Assembly: GCA_944391565.1 (NCBI GenBank)
Contig: CALXUB010000007.1
Location: 1 to 64,000 of the forward strand
DNA length: 64,000 nt
Direction of reading: 5' to 3'
Source of the DNA: an uncultured Alphaproteobacteria bacterium
GTDB taxonomy: Bacteria; Pseudomonadota; Alphaproteobacteria; CAAHEQ01; UBA3637
The notes beneath the pieces are model-generated. The model was not told the origin of the DNA and did not search any database. It saw only the letters and a list, made by a program, of their open reading frames with translations. Shown here in pieces: positions 51,268-59,746 of this stretch (positions within the stretch are counted from its first letter, which is position 1; each line of letters begins with the position of its first letter). A program made the translations under genes and the position numbers.

Positions 51268-53613
51268 TTAAAATTTAATTAAACTGGCTTGTCGTTCATT
51301 ATTTAAAATGGCCTCTTTGATTTTATTTCCTGCCTGGTGCACGTTTTGCCGCAACCAATTTCCGTACAGACTTTTATCACCTCTGCTCATTAATGCATTA
51401 AAGATCATCGTCCCTTTTTCGATTCGAATCACCAGTCGATAAGAATTGCCTTGTTCATCATAAATACGATAAGTATAAATGTGATCATAACCGTTTTTCT
51501 TATCCAACATTTCTTTGACCTGACGAGTGTGTGTCAGTGTTGTAATTGCCTTTTTGACTTGCTCTCTGAGCGAGGAGGGGTATTTTTTTAACTGGCGGAT
51601 CAGTTTTGGAAAAACAAGATAGGGATGCCCCTCAAACGGCATTGCGATTTTTTGTGTATCCGTTAATGGAGACAGTGTCTCTTTCTGAACAATACGGAGT
51701 CGTTTTTTGGGCTCTTTAACGGATGTGTCATTTTCCAATCGGTATTGTCTGATATAAGGTGCCAATGCCGGAATAGATGATTCGGCAATCATTAAGAAAC
51801 GTGTTCCGGCTAGGTCAAAGGGAGTTTGTTCCTCAATATTGCGCAAGTTTACGATCATTTCACACGCATCGTCTATTGCATTTGGAATCAATTTGGACAA
51901 AGCTTGTAAAAGACTTTTATGACCTTTTTGAAAAATATAATGAATAGGCGTCATGCCGTCCGCATCATGTGTAAAAAAGAGAGCGTATAAAGTGTTGTCT
52001 TTCAGGATTTTTTGTTCTCTGATCTTTAAAATGGCGTTTTTATCGCCTTTCTGTGCCAAAAAGGAAATCATATCATTTTGTTTCAGCAAAGACTGTGCCA
52101 ATACTGTTTTGTGATGAAAGGCATTTAAGAATGCATCCATATTGCGTTCGATCAATTCCTGACGGTCTTTTTTCTGGGCTAAAGATTGTATAAAATCAAC
52201 CAACGCTGTCGGATTTTTCTGAAAAGCTTGAAAAATCGCCGTTTCGACAGTTCTGTCCGCTCGCCAGTTGTTTTTGAACTTAAGCAAATGCGTTTGAAGT
52301 CCTACATGATCATCCGGTGTATTTTGTGCAACTGCCATGATCATGTTCGCCAATTTCTGACTGTCTAAAATCCCGGCTCGATACAAGGCAAAAGGAAGAG
52401 GTTGCTCGTTTTTTTCGTAAGTGAGGTTAAGCGTCCACAGGTATGTTTGAGATGCTTGTCTGGAGGACATGACTTGATAGAAGTTTTCCAGCTGTTTGGA
52501 TGACAGGGAGTTCAGTAAAGCCTCTGTTTTATCTTTGTCATAAAAATAAGTCAAAATGACGGCTAATTCTTCTTCAAAATGATATGTTATTGCCAATGGC
52601 AACAGTTCGCGCATTGTTGCATTTGAATCGGTCGAGGCTTTAAAAATTTGATCCAAGAGTTGAGGGTCGTTTAAAAAGTCTTCTCGAATACGAGCCATCA
52701 AATCCGGGTTTAAATTGTATTTGGCGAAAAGAGTTTTTAAATGCCGAGCATTTCGGCTGGCGTAAAAAGCTTTTACAACGGCCAGTGTTGCAGTTGTGGA
52801 AAAACCATACGCAATTTCTCCGTTTTCCAATGGAATTTCATGGATAAGCGGAATAAGCTGACCTTTTCTGTCAGTTAAATGAGTGACATATTCCCGCATA
52901 AAACAGGGCTGTTCCAAATAATGGGCATGCATTTCGGGAATGTTGTTATGAATAGCTTTGGGATTGTTTTCATAAATTGGCCATTCAAGCAGCTCGGCCC
53001 ACTCAGCCGGATGTTCATCTTTATTTTTATTCTGAGGAAAATAGACTTCAACAGCTTTAGAGACCAGAAGTTCATCCTCTTTTAAAACTGCAGTGTGCAA
53101 CAAAAGCGTTTCTTTCATCATTTGATGAAAAGCTTTAAAATCATAACTATATAAATCAAATAAAAAATAAACGTATGCTCGAGCAGATTGGACGACATTT
53201 TCGGGCAAATGATGATCAGCGTTCAAATCATAAAATTGATAAGAGTTTTTGACAAAATCAGGAAAGAAAAAAGCCGAGTAAATCGCACAAATACTGTGAA
53301 TGCTTAAACCCAGCTTCATCAGATCAGGTGTGTACTTCAACTGAGGATGAATTTTTTTCAAATAATCCTGGGGGGTTGAGACGGGTTGTTTTTTTAATTT
53401 AGCAAAAATGTGACTGGTTTCTATAATTAACGGATCATTCGGACGTCTTTTTTCAAGCTCTAAAATGCGGGAAACAACTTGTTGACGGTTTATTAAATCC
53501 GATTCTTGCTTTTCCACCAGTTTTTTTATTTCTGCTTTATCCCGTAAAAAGAAATATCGGCCGTAAATAGAAGGACCGTCCTCTTGCGGCATTGTTTGAG
53601 GTTCTGTTGACAT
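51268..53613 (-). CDS. Large ankyrin-containing protein with RelE-like C-terminus
   Basis: The 781-residue protein has no signal or membrane helix. The first 540 residues are helical and unrecognised. An ankyrin-like segment begins near residue 549 (DADGMTPIHYIFQKGHKSLLQAL, then EEQTPFDLAGTRF). Residues 667-755 look like a RelE/ParE-type toxin fold: helices FPKLIRQLKKYPSSLREQVKKAI, then strands YTYRIYDEQGNSYRLVIRIEKGTMIFNALMSRGDKSLY. This is pattern recognition, not a database hit. Large ankyrin proteins with a terminal toxin-like domain fit effectors or polymorphic toxins; no antitoxin or immunity gene is seen beside it. It lies between tRNA-His and tRNA-Glu. Confidence 0.75.
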   Translation of the reverse strand: MSTEPQTMPQEDGPSIYGRYFFLRDKAEIKKLVEKQESDLINRQQVVSRILELEKRRPNDPLIIETSHIFAKLKKQPVSTPQDYLKKIHPQLKYTPDLMKLGLSIHSICAIYSAFFFPDFVKNSYQFYDLNADHHLPENVVQSARAYVYFLFDLYSYDFKAFHQMMKETLLLHTAVLKEDELLVSKAVEVYFPQNKNKDEHPAEWAELLEWPIYENNPKAIHNNIPEMHAHYLEQPCFMREYVTHLTDRKGQLIPLIHEIPLENGEIAYGFSTTATLAVVKAFYASRNARHLKTLFAKYNLNPDLMARIREDFLNDPQLLDQIFKASTDSNATMRELLPLAITYHFEEELAVILTYFYDKDKTEALLNSLSSKQLENFYQVMSSRQASQTYLWTLNLTYEKNEQPLPFALYRAGILDSQKLANMIMAVAQNTPDDHVGLQTHLLKFKNNWRADRTVETAIFQAFQKNPTALVDFIQSLAQKKDRQELIERNMDAFLNAFHHKTVLAQSLLKQNDMISFLAQKGDKNAILKIREQKILKDNTLYALFFTHDADGMTPIHYIFQKGHKSLLQALSKLIPNAIDDACEMIVNLRNIEEQTPFDLAGTRFLMIAESSIPALAPYIRQYRLENDTSVKEPKKRLRIVQKETLSPLTDTQKIAMPFEGHPYLVFPKLIRQLKKYPSSLREQVKKAITTLTHTRQVKEMLDKKNGYDHIYTYRIYDEQGNSYRLVIRIEKGTMIFNALMSRGDKSLYGNWLRQNVHQAGNKIKEAILNNERQASLIKF

Positions 53614-53799
53614 TTTTATTCCTGTTTTTTTTCGCTATATTTTTGTATAATATCACAAAACCTGTCATATGTAAAGCCTACAGAATAGGAAAGTGAAAGA
53701 TTTTTTTGAAATATTGCTCTTAGGAATAACGCTTTGACTTTTAAAGCTTTAAGAAATGGGGATAAATCATTTTCGGAGTGATTTTCTCTGTTAGAAATG
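53614..53799. other. Gene-free stretch
   Basis: Between the 781-residue protein and tRNA-Glu I see no gene, repeat or convincing signal apart from AT-rich sequence that must hold the promoter of the former. Confidence 0.5.
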
Positions 53800-53875
53800 T
53801 GGCGTCCCCACGGGGATTCGAACCCCGGTTATTGCCGTGAGAGGGCAGTGTCCTAGGCCTCTAGACGATGGGGAC
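53800..53875 (-). tRNA. tRNA-Glu (anticodon CTC)
   Basis: Acceptor GTCCCCA pairs with TGGGGAC, the anticodon loop CTCTCAC gives CTC, the T loop is TTCGAAT, and CCA is encoded. Confidence 0.96.
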
Positions 53876-53954
53876 TAAAAACCATGCCCCATCTTATGCC
53901 ACAAAAAAAATGTTTTGGCAAGTCTCTTATGCATATTTTGTTAAAAAAAAGGCT

Positions 53955-53983
53955 TTGATTCTTTTATGAGTTTGGCGTAAATT
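53955..53983 (+). promoter_or_regulatory. Promoter of psd-pssA
   Basis: TTGATT (53955-53960) and TAAATT (53978-53983) are 17 bases apart, 28 bases before the psd start. Confidence 0.6.
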
Positions 53984-54011
53984 AAAACATCACATAAAAA
54001 GGAGTCAAAAA

Positions 54012-54734
54012 ATGAATACAAAAAACGAAGATCCGACTGTCGATTTATCATGGAAACGTTATCTGTTTCCTCCACTTCATCCTGAAGGACAAAAGTTTGT
54101 CTTAATTGCGGCAGCCGTCACTCTTTTATTGTGGGTGATGTTTGTGCCTTTGGGATTGTTGGGATTGTTGGCGACTGTTTTTTGTTTTTATTTTTTTCGC
54201 AACCCGAAGCGAGTCACTCCTGTCGGTGACAACTGGATTATTTCACCGGCGGACGGAATTGTCAGCAATATCACCGAAGTTGTTCCTCCGTCGGAAATTG
54301 ACATGGGGACGGAACCCTTGACACGTATCAGTATTTTTATGAGTGTGTTTAATGTGCATGTCAATCGGGCTCCCGTCACGGGAAAAATTACACACATTCA
54401 TTATCGTCCTGGTAAGTTTGTCAGTGTTGCAGAAAAGGACAGTGAAGACAATGAACGTGAAGAATACAGTATTGTGACGGCTTCGGGACAAAAAGTCGGA
54501 TTTGTCCAAATTGCCGGCTTGGTAGCGCGCCGCATCGTCTCGTTTGTTAAAGTAGACGACGAGTTAAAAGCGGGACAAGTTTTCGGGCTTATTCGTTTTG
54601 GCAGCCGGTTAGATGTATTTTTGCCGAAAGGTGTAATGCCGCAAGTTGTTTTGGGACAAACGGCTGTTGCCGGTGAAACAATTTTAGCTGATTTAACCGG
54701 AGAGCAAACGATTTTAAAAGGAGAAGAAAGATGA
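54012..54734 (+). CDS. psd: Phosphatidylserine decarboxylase
   Basis: Psd makes phosphatidylethanolamine. The 240-residue protein is of the short, archaeal-like class. It has two N-terminal membrane helices, VFNVHVNRAPVTGKI and IAGLVARRIVSF. The self-cleavage site RFGSRLDVFLP yields the pyruvoyl cofactor from the serine. It overlaps pssA by four bases (ATGA), so the two steps of PE synthesis are translated together. Confidence 0.95.
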   Translation: MNTKNEDPTVDLSWKRYLFPPLHPEGQKFVLIAAAVTLLLWVMFVPLGLLGLLATVFCFYFFRNPKRVTPVGDNWIISPADGIVSNITEVVPPSEIDMGTEPLTRISIFMSVFNVHVNRAPVTGKITHIHYRPGKFVSVAEKDSEDNEREEYSIVTASGQKVGFVQIAGLVARRIVSFVKVDDELKAGQVFGLIRFGSRLDVFLPKGVMPQVVLGQTAVAGETILADLTGEQTILKGEER

Positions 54735-55549
54735 TTAAAAAGACACAAAACTTGGAAGAACGTGATATTCGTCCGCTTTTCCCGAATATGGTGACGATGT
54801 TGGCGTTGGCCTGCGGCGTATCGTCCATGCAGTTTGCTTTTTGGGGAAATTGGTCATTTGCAGTCGTTTGTATTGCCTTAGCCGCAATTTTTGATGCTTT
54901 AGACGGACGTGTGGCACGATATTTGAACATTTCTTCCAAATTCGGAGCAGAGCTTGATTCTTTATCGGATTTGGTTTCGTTTGGTGTTGCTCCCGGTTTT
55001 TTGATGTATCAATGGACAATGGATCCGGTTATTCGGGCTCAAGCCATTACCGTCGGCAGTAAAGATCCTTTGGCCGTCGGGGTGCCTTGGGTGATCGTTT
55101 TATTCCTTGCAATGTGCTGTGCTTTGCGTTTGGCGCGTTTTAACACAATGCTGGAAGAAGAACCTATGCCTGATTATTGGAAACATTTTTTTGTCGGCTT
55201 GCCGGCTCCGGGCGGGGCTTATGTTGCTTTAATGCCATTGGTGTTTTTCTTGTGGACGAATGATCCGATTTTCCGTAATCCAGATCTTGTCAGTGTTTTT
55301 ATGATTGTCAGCGCCGTTTTAATGGCCAGTCGTATTCCGACTCCTTCTTTTAAGAAAATTCATTTTCCGCGGGTCAACTTGTTTTATCGACAGTTGGCAG
55401 TTGTGTGCATGCTGGCCGTGATTGCTTTGTCGGTGACGATGATGTTGAAAAACTTTTGGATTTTTGCCAGTATTGTCGGTTTAATTTACTTGGTTATGTT
55501 GCCGCTTGGTATTGTTTATTTTCTCTATTTAAAGAAAAATGCAAAATAA
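54731..55549 (+). CDS. pssA: CDP-diacylglycerol-serine O-phosphatidyltransferase
   Basis: PssA makes phosphatidylserine from CDP-diacylglycerol and serine. The 272-residue membrane protein has the CDP-alcohol phosphotransferase signature in FDALDGRVARYLNISSKFG and ELDSLSDLVSFGVAP, and eight hydrophobic segments. It follows psd with a four-base overlap. Confidence 0.95.
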   Translation: MIKKTQNLEERDIRPLFPNMVTMLALACGVSSMQFAFWGNWSFAVVCIALAAIFDALDGRVARYLNISSKFGAELDSLSDLVSFGVAPGFLMYQWTMDPVIRAQAITVGSKDPLAVGVPWVIVLFLAMCCALRLARFNTMLEEEPMPDYWKHFFVGLPAPGGAYVALMPLVFFLWTNDPIFRNPDLVSVFMIVSAVLMASRIPTPSFKKIHFPRVNLFYRQLAVVCMLAVIALSVTMMLKNFWIFASIVGLIYLVMLPLGIVYFLYLKKNAK

Positions 55550-55617
55550 GGTTTTTAAAAGTTAAAAAAACTGTTATACTGGGAAAAAGACAACATTTTC
55601 AAAAAAGGATACTTGTT

Positions 55618-56157
55618 ATGAAACATATGTTCATTTGTTTGTTTTCTCTGTTTTCTTTTTCCGCGTTGGCACAGCTGCCGTCTAATCCTTGGGCGACACA
55701 ATCCCCCGTGCAGGACCGATTGAATAATTCTATTGTCACGACACGGGAAAGCGAGGCTGTTCGTGTTCGGCAAGGTATTGGTGATTCACCCGGTGAAAGG
55801 GATCAGTATAAAATTGACAGAACTCAATTTACGGGTGAAGCAACAACATGGGGTGAAGCACAAGGGCAGGAAATGATTGCGCCGGAGGTAAATACTTCTA
55901 ATATTCTGTTGATGACTAATCATTTGCGTAAAGTCGGCTATCAAATTCCGGCGGAGTATGATGATTATATTAAAGAAGCGCCGACTTGGTATAAAGAAAA
56001 ATATTTGTCGGCTTTGCAGGAGTTGAATTCAGCCACTATGGATAAGAATCCAATTACGGGCATAGCCCAAAATTTTAGAAAGTTTATAGAAGAAAAAACC
56101 GGTTTGTCACTTGAAAACTTCGTCAATACTTCCTTTAATGTTATTGAAGGAAAATAG
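55618..56157 (+). CDS. Secreted protein, unknown
   Basis: The 179-residue protein has a signal peptide (residues 1-18, ending SALA). I chose the ATG at 55618 after AAAAAAGGAT; the longer open frame overlaps pssA and is not likely. The mature part is polar with a helical end (PTWYKEKYLSALQELNSATM, KFIEEKTGLSLENFV). No family recognised. It is followed nine bases later by another secreted protein, and the two likely act together in the periplasm. Confidence 0.72.
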   Translation: MKHMFICLFSLFSFSALAQLPSNPWATQSPVQDRLNNSIVTTRESEAVRVRQGIGDSPGERDQYKIDRTQFTGEATTWGEAQGQEMIAPEVNTSNILLMTNHLRKVGYQIPAEYDDYIKEAPTWYKEKYLSALQELNSATMDKNPITGIAQNFRKFIEEKTGLSLENFVNTSFNVIEGK

Positions 56158-56165
56158 GAGGGGAA

Positions 56166-56855
56166 ATGAAAAAGGCGCTTTTAGGGATAGTGATTTCAAT
56201 GATGATTTTGCCGGCATGGGCTCAATCAGAATTGGATAACCGAATGCAAATGGCTGGAACAGCTCAACCGACTGCAGCGCCGACCAATGAGCCGGCAAAA
56301 ACGGCTATTCAGTTTGCGCCAGATTCAACGGTGGCTTTAACGGCAGAACGCATTAAGTCTACGCGCATTTTTAAAAATCCTCAGCAGGTTAAATATTTCT
56401 ATGCCCAAATGCAAAGCGTCAATAAAGCAATTGAACGGGCTCAGGCTAAAGCGCTTGAGGATGTACCCGAACAAAATACAGCACAGCGTGAGCAAATCAA
56501 AAGAAACATGGACAGGCAGACACCGGTCCGATTTAAAGATGTCAATATCGATGATGCTGCGTTGAACAAATTGATCAATGAAAAACCTGAAACAGCCATG
56601 CTGATGCTTTCTTCTCGGCTTGAGTATCAAAATGCGGAAGAATTGACTTTGGAAGAAAAACAAGAAATGTTGGAACGGTTAAAAAGTCAATTTAAAGGAC
56701 TGACAGGGTTTACGGTTGAGGAATATCAGGAAATATTTGAAAAACAACTTGAAGCGGATAACGCAGAAGAATTGGAAGGGGAGGAACTTTTACAGCCTGA
56801 TACGATTCTGGGAGGGGAAGTTGTGCCGACCAAGTCAGCATCTCAAAATGAATAA
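56166..56855 (+). CDS. Secreted helical protein, unknown
   Basis: The 229-residue protein has a signal peptide (residues 1-19, ending AWAQ), then a Pro/Ala/Thr linker and a charged helical body (VKYFYAQMQSVNKAIERAQAKALEDV; LTLEEKQEMLERLKSQF). It ends with an acidic tail. RBS GGAGGGG precedes the start. No family recognised. It overlaps trmJ by eight bases. Confidence 0.72.
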   Translation: MKKALLGIVISMMILPAWAQSELDNRMQMAGTAQPTAAPTNEPAKTAIQFAPDSTVALTAERIKSTRIFKNPQQVKYFYAQMQSVNKAIERAQAKALEDVPEQNTAQREQIKRNMDRQTPVRFKDVNIDDAALNKLINEKPETAMLMLSSRLEYQNAEELTLEEKQEMLERLKSQFKGLTGFTVEEYQEIFEKQLEADNAEELEGEELLQPDTILGGEVVPTKSASQNE

Positions 56856-57603
56856 GAAGGGAAGTTTTCTTGAAAACAAGGGGCTGAATGCCCCTTGCTT
56901 TATTTTAGTTCGCCCGCAAATGGCAGAAAATATAGGAATGGCTGCTCGGGCTATGATGAACTGTGGTGTTTTTGATTTGCGTTTGGTTGCACCTCGGGAA
57001 AGTCCAACGGATGAAAAAGCACTGTCCGCTTCATCCGGGGCTGATTTAATCCTGAGGCGTTCTCGTATCTTTGAAACACTATCACAGGCTGTTGCTGATT
57101 TGAATTTTTTGTTGGCGACAACAGCTCGGGCACGAGATATGGAAAAGACGGTTTTGACGGCTCAAGAGGCAATGCCTTTGTTGGTTCAGCGAATAAAAAG
57201 CGGTGAGAAAGGAGGCATCCTTTTCGGTTGTGAGCGAACAGGGCTGTTAAATGATGAACTTGCTTTGGCGGACCAATTATTGACAATTCCTTTGAATCCG
57301 GCTCATACATCCTTAAACTTGTCTCAAGCCGTGCTTTTGACGGGGTATGAATGGCTTAAGGCTTTTCAGACAAGTCAGCCTAAACCTGAAAAATCGCAAC
57401 CGGCAATGGCGACAAAGGAAGAGTTGACGCAGTTTTTGGATCGACTTGAAAATGTTTTGGATGAACGCGGTTATTATCGTTTGGCTCTCAAGAAGCCCAG
57501 AATGCGCCGAAATCTAAATAATATTTTTGTTAAGGCCGGTTTGACAGAACAAGAAGTTCGGACGTTGCATGGTGTTTTAAACACTTTGACGCACAAATCA
57601 TAA
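56848..57603 (+). CDS. trmJ: tRNA (cytidine/uridine-2'-O-)-methyltransferase TrmJ
   Basis: TrmJ methylates the ribose of position 32 in several tRNAs. The conserved SPOUT sequence starts at APCFILVRPQMAENIGMAARAM, so I place the start at the ATG at 56848 (252 residues). GILFGCERTGLLNDEL and PAHTSLNLSQAVLL are the AdoMet-binding knot motifs. A helical C-terminal extension follows (LDRLENVLDERGYYR). Confidence 0.92.
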   Translation: MNKKGSFLENKGLNAPCFILVRPQMAENIGMAARAMMNCGVFDLRLVAPRESPTDEKALSASSGADLILRRSRIFETLSQAVADLNFLLATTARARDMEKTVLTAQEAMPLLVQRIKSGEKGGILFGCERTGLLNDELALADQLLTIPLNPAHTSLNLSQAVLLTGYEWLKAFQTSQPKPEKSQPAMATKEELTQFLDRLENVLDERGYYRLALKKPRMRRNLNNIFVKAGLTEQEVRTLHGVLNTLTHKS

Positions 57604-57669
57604 AAAAAGTGTTGCATTTTGATGCAATTTGAGATATATAATCAAACAGCCAAGTTTTCCTTGGTGTGT

Positions 57670-57745
<76 letters not shown>

Positions 57746-57834
57746 TTTTTTCATCTGTTTTCATTTAAAATTTTAGTTGACTTTCCAGACATCAATTTCG
57801 TTCATACAATCCGCAAGGCTATACGGAAGTGGAT

Positions 57835-58110
57835 ATGTTTGCCGGAACATGGACAAATAGAACAAATGATAGAAGAACCGTTTCTGAAACAAACAATGAA
57901 TTTTTTTCGACCGTTTATCATCCGGTCACGGGTGCTGTTGCATTCTATATTCGTCCGACCGCCAATGGAGTTGAATTTTTGGATGTTAACAAAAAAGTGG
58001 GAATGGTCGCGTTAGATGATTCTGATAGAGCTGTTTGTTATGACGAGGCTTTTTGTGAAATGGTTGAAGCCCTCAATGGCAACGATGAAGATGATGAGGA
58101 TTGGTTTTAA
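57835..58110 (+). CDS. Small acidic protein, unknown
   Basis: The 91-residue protein has a beta-rich start (TWTNRTNDRRTVSETNNEF, AVAFYIRPTANGVEFLDV) and a strongly acidic end (NGNDEDDEDWF). No signal or membrane helix. I chose the ATG at 57835 after GGAAG; a GTG six bases earlier would also work. It is closed by a terminator. Function unknown. Confidence 0.6.
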   Translation: MFAGTWTNRTNDRRTVSETNNEFFSTVYHPVTGAVAFYIRPTANGVEFLDVNKKVGMVALDDSDRAVCYDEAFCEMVEALNGNDEDDEDWF

Positions 58111-58140
58111 ATTTTAATGTTTTGCAGGTGAAGCATTAAG

Positions 58141-58170
58141 ACGGGCGGATGTCATATCGGCATCGCCCGT
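58141..58170. terminator. Terminator between convergent genes
   Basis: ACGGGCGGATG pairs with CATCGCCCGT across a nine-base loop and is followed by TTTCTTT. Confidence 0.85.
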
Positions 58171-58175
58171 TTTCT

Positions 58176-59054
58176 TTATTTAAACAGATATTTTTTACGT
58201 AATTTTTTCCGCCAGCTTTTGAGCGGGACAAAGCGAATGGCAAGGCGCTTTAATGGTGTTTTAAAATAATAAGATAAGCCAAAGAAATATCGACCTATTT
58301 TCGCTTTTGATATGTCTTTTCCTTTCATTTTTTTGTAGAGTTGTTCAAACTCTTCCTTTTCCAAGTTTAAAATATTTGTCAGACAACAAATATCAATCGG
58401 CATATGATGCGTTGCATTATTCATGCGAAAAACTCGGATATTGGGAGAAGCTTCAGCTTTCGCTAAATCTTCGGCATCATTGAGACATTGTGTCGCTGCA
58501 AAAAAATAAATAGGGACATTGCTTCTTCGAATAATTTCTTCCGTTTGTCGATAGGGATGTTTTTCTAAAAAAGGTAAACTTGGATGATTTGGAATACACT
58601 TGCGTGTGTATGCCCAACAGTCAAAAATACCAGAAAAGCAAATCACCATATGCGCTTTTAGTAGACTGCCCATCAGCATGGCAATGAAACCACCGACGGA
58701 AAGACCGATTGTTGTCACTTCATAGCCTTTGGTTTGTTCTTTCAAAAAATCGGCCAACCTCGGGATAGAGTTGATGCGCGCGTTTATACCCTTTAAGTAC
58801 CATAAATGCAATAAGTCGCGGACAAAAATATGTCGATCTGCATTTTTCAACAGATTGCGATGATATTCATAACGATCCTTTTGAATAATTTTCAGATTTA
58901 AATCGTTCCAGTCTCCTTCTTTAAAGATGTCATTCGTCGAAAAATAAATAACAGCTCTTTTCGGAGTGTTTTCCCCTTGAACATGAGGTGTATCAATTAT
59001 TCTGAAATTATCTTTTTGATATAATTCTTTTAAGGTACTTTCAATATCAGACAT
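58176..59054 (-). CDS. Alpha/beta-hydrolase fold protein
   Basis: The 292-residue protein has a nucleophile elbow GLSVGGFIAML near residue 118 and a late NATHHMP segment that can provide the catalytic histidine. The lead-in (RAVIYFSTNDIFKEGDWND, KNADRHIFVRDLLHLWYLKGIN) is like that of hydrolases linked to capsule or surface polysaccharide genes. Its basic C-terminus (KSWRKKLRKKYLFK) may bind membrane. I chose the ATG at 59054, preceded by AAAGG; an ATG at 59072 is less well supported. It follows the secreted HENYH gene. Confidence 0.72.
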   Translation of the reverse strand: MSDIESTLKELYQKDNFRIIDTPHVQGENTPKRAVIYFSTNDIFKEGDWNDLNLKIIQKDRYEYHRNLLKNADRHIFVRDLLHLWYLKGINARINSIPRLADFLKEQTKGYEVTTIGLSVGGFIAMLMGSLLKAHMVICFSGIFDCWAYTRKCIPNHPSLPFLEKHPYRQTEEIIRRSNVPIYFFAATQCLNDAEDLAKAEASPNIRVFRMNNATHHMPIDICCLTNILNLEKEEFEQLYKKMKGKDISKAKIGRYFFGLSYYFKTPLKRLAIRFVPLKSWRKKLRKKYLFK

Positions 59055-59065
59055 ATAAGACCTTT

Positions 59066-59713
59066 CTACCATTTAGGACATTTTGCAGTTTCTTTTTGAT
59101 AAGAACTTTGAGTATCAATAGCTAAGTTTTCTTCGACCATGCGTTTTTCAACATAGGAAAGCAGCGGCTCTACTTCATTTTTGATTTGAGAAACCATATT
59201 ATTAAGCGTTTGTTGCGCATTTTGGGCAGAAACAGCTTTGACTTTTGTTTTTTTAGCAGCAATTTGATAGGCTTCTTCGATTTTGCCGGAAAAGAACTTG
59301 AGGCCTTCCTGTTGGACACGGACATGGTAATTTTCATGGGCTTTGATAACGTTGTAATTACATGAACCGGGGCGATATTTTTTATCAATGTAAACATTGA
59401 TTTGTGGATATCCGATATGTACGGTAATTGAATCCAATCCGACGCATACCGTTCCGTTGGGCAGCTGTATATTATAAGAAGTCGCACTAACCTGATTGAC
59501 CAACTGGGCGGAAGTCAGTCCCATTGTCGAATCATAAGGCATGGCCGGAAATTCTTTATTGGATTTTGTATTATCATAAACGACCTGACCGTAATTAAAA
59601 TTAACGCGAACGGTCGGGGTTCTTTGATAGGACGAACATTGTGCAAAACTTTCAGTTGATGCAACTGTAAAAAAAAGAATGACAAGATTTAAAATTATTT
59701 TATAGTATTTCAT
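59066..59713 (-). CDS. Secreted HENYH protein (DUF922-like)
   Basis: I start this gene at the ATG at 59713, where a signal peptide begins (MKYYKIILNLVILFF, cleavage near SFAQC). The longer upstream frame runs antisense to xthA. The mature part has a beta domain with two cysteines, then CNYNVIKAHENYHVRVQQEGL, an HExxH motif typical of zinc peptidases and of the DUF922 family. The C-terminal third is helical (NAQQTLNNMVSQIKNEVEPLL). The third metal ligand is not obvious, so activity is uncertain. It is divergent from xthA by 33 bases. Confidence 0.7.
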   Translation of the reverse strand: MKYYKIILNLVILFFTVASTESFAQCSSYQRTPTVRVNFNYGQVVYDNTKSNKEFPAMPYDSTMGLTSAQLVNQVSATSYNIQLPNGTVCVGLDSITVHIGYPQINVYIDKKYRPGSCNYNVIKAHENYHVRVQQEGLKFFSGKIEEAYQIAAKKTKVKAVSAQNAQQTLNNMVSQIKNEVEPLLSYVEKRMVEENLAIDTQSSYQKETAKCPKW

Positions 59714-59746
59714 AATAAAACTATAACGAAAAAGCGGAGAAAAGTC

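Noticed and set aside
55405-56157. 250-codon frame overlapping the end of pssA
   Set aside because: The signal peptide begins at 55618 with its own RBS; the upstream part is a pssA shadow.
56716-56847. N-terminal extension of TrmJ
   Set aside because: It is a shadow of the secreted-protein gene at 56166; the conserved SPOUT domain starts after 56848.
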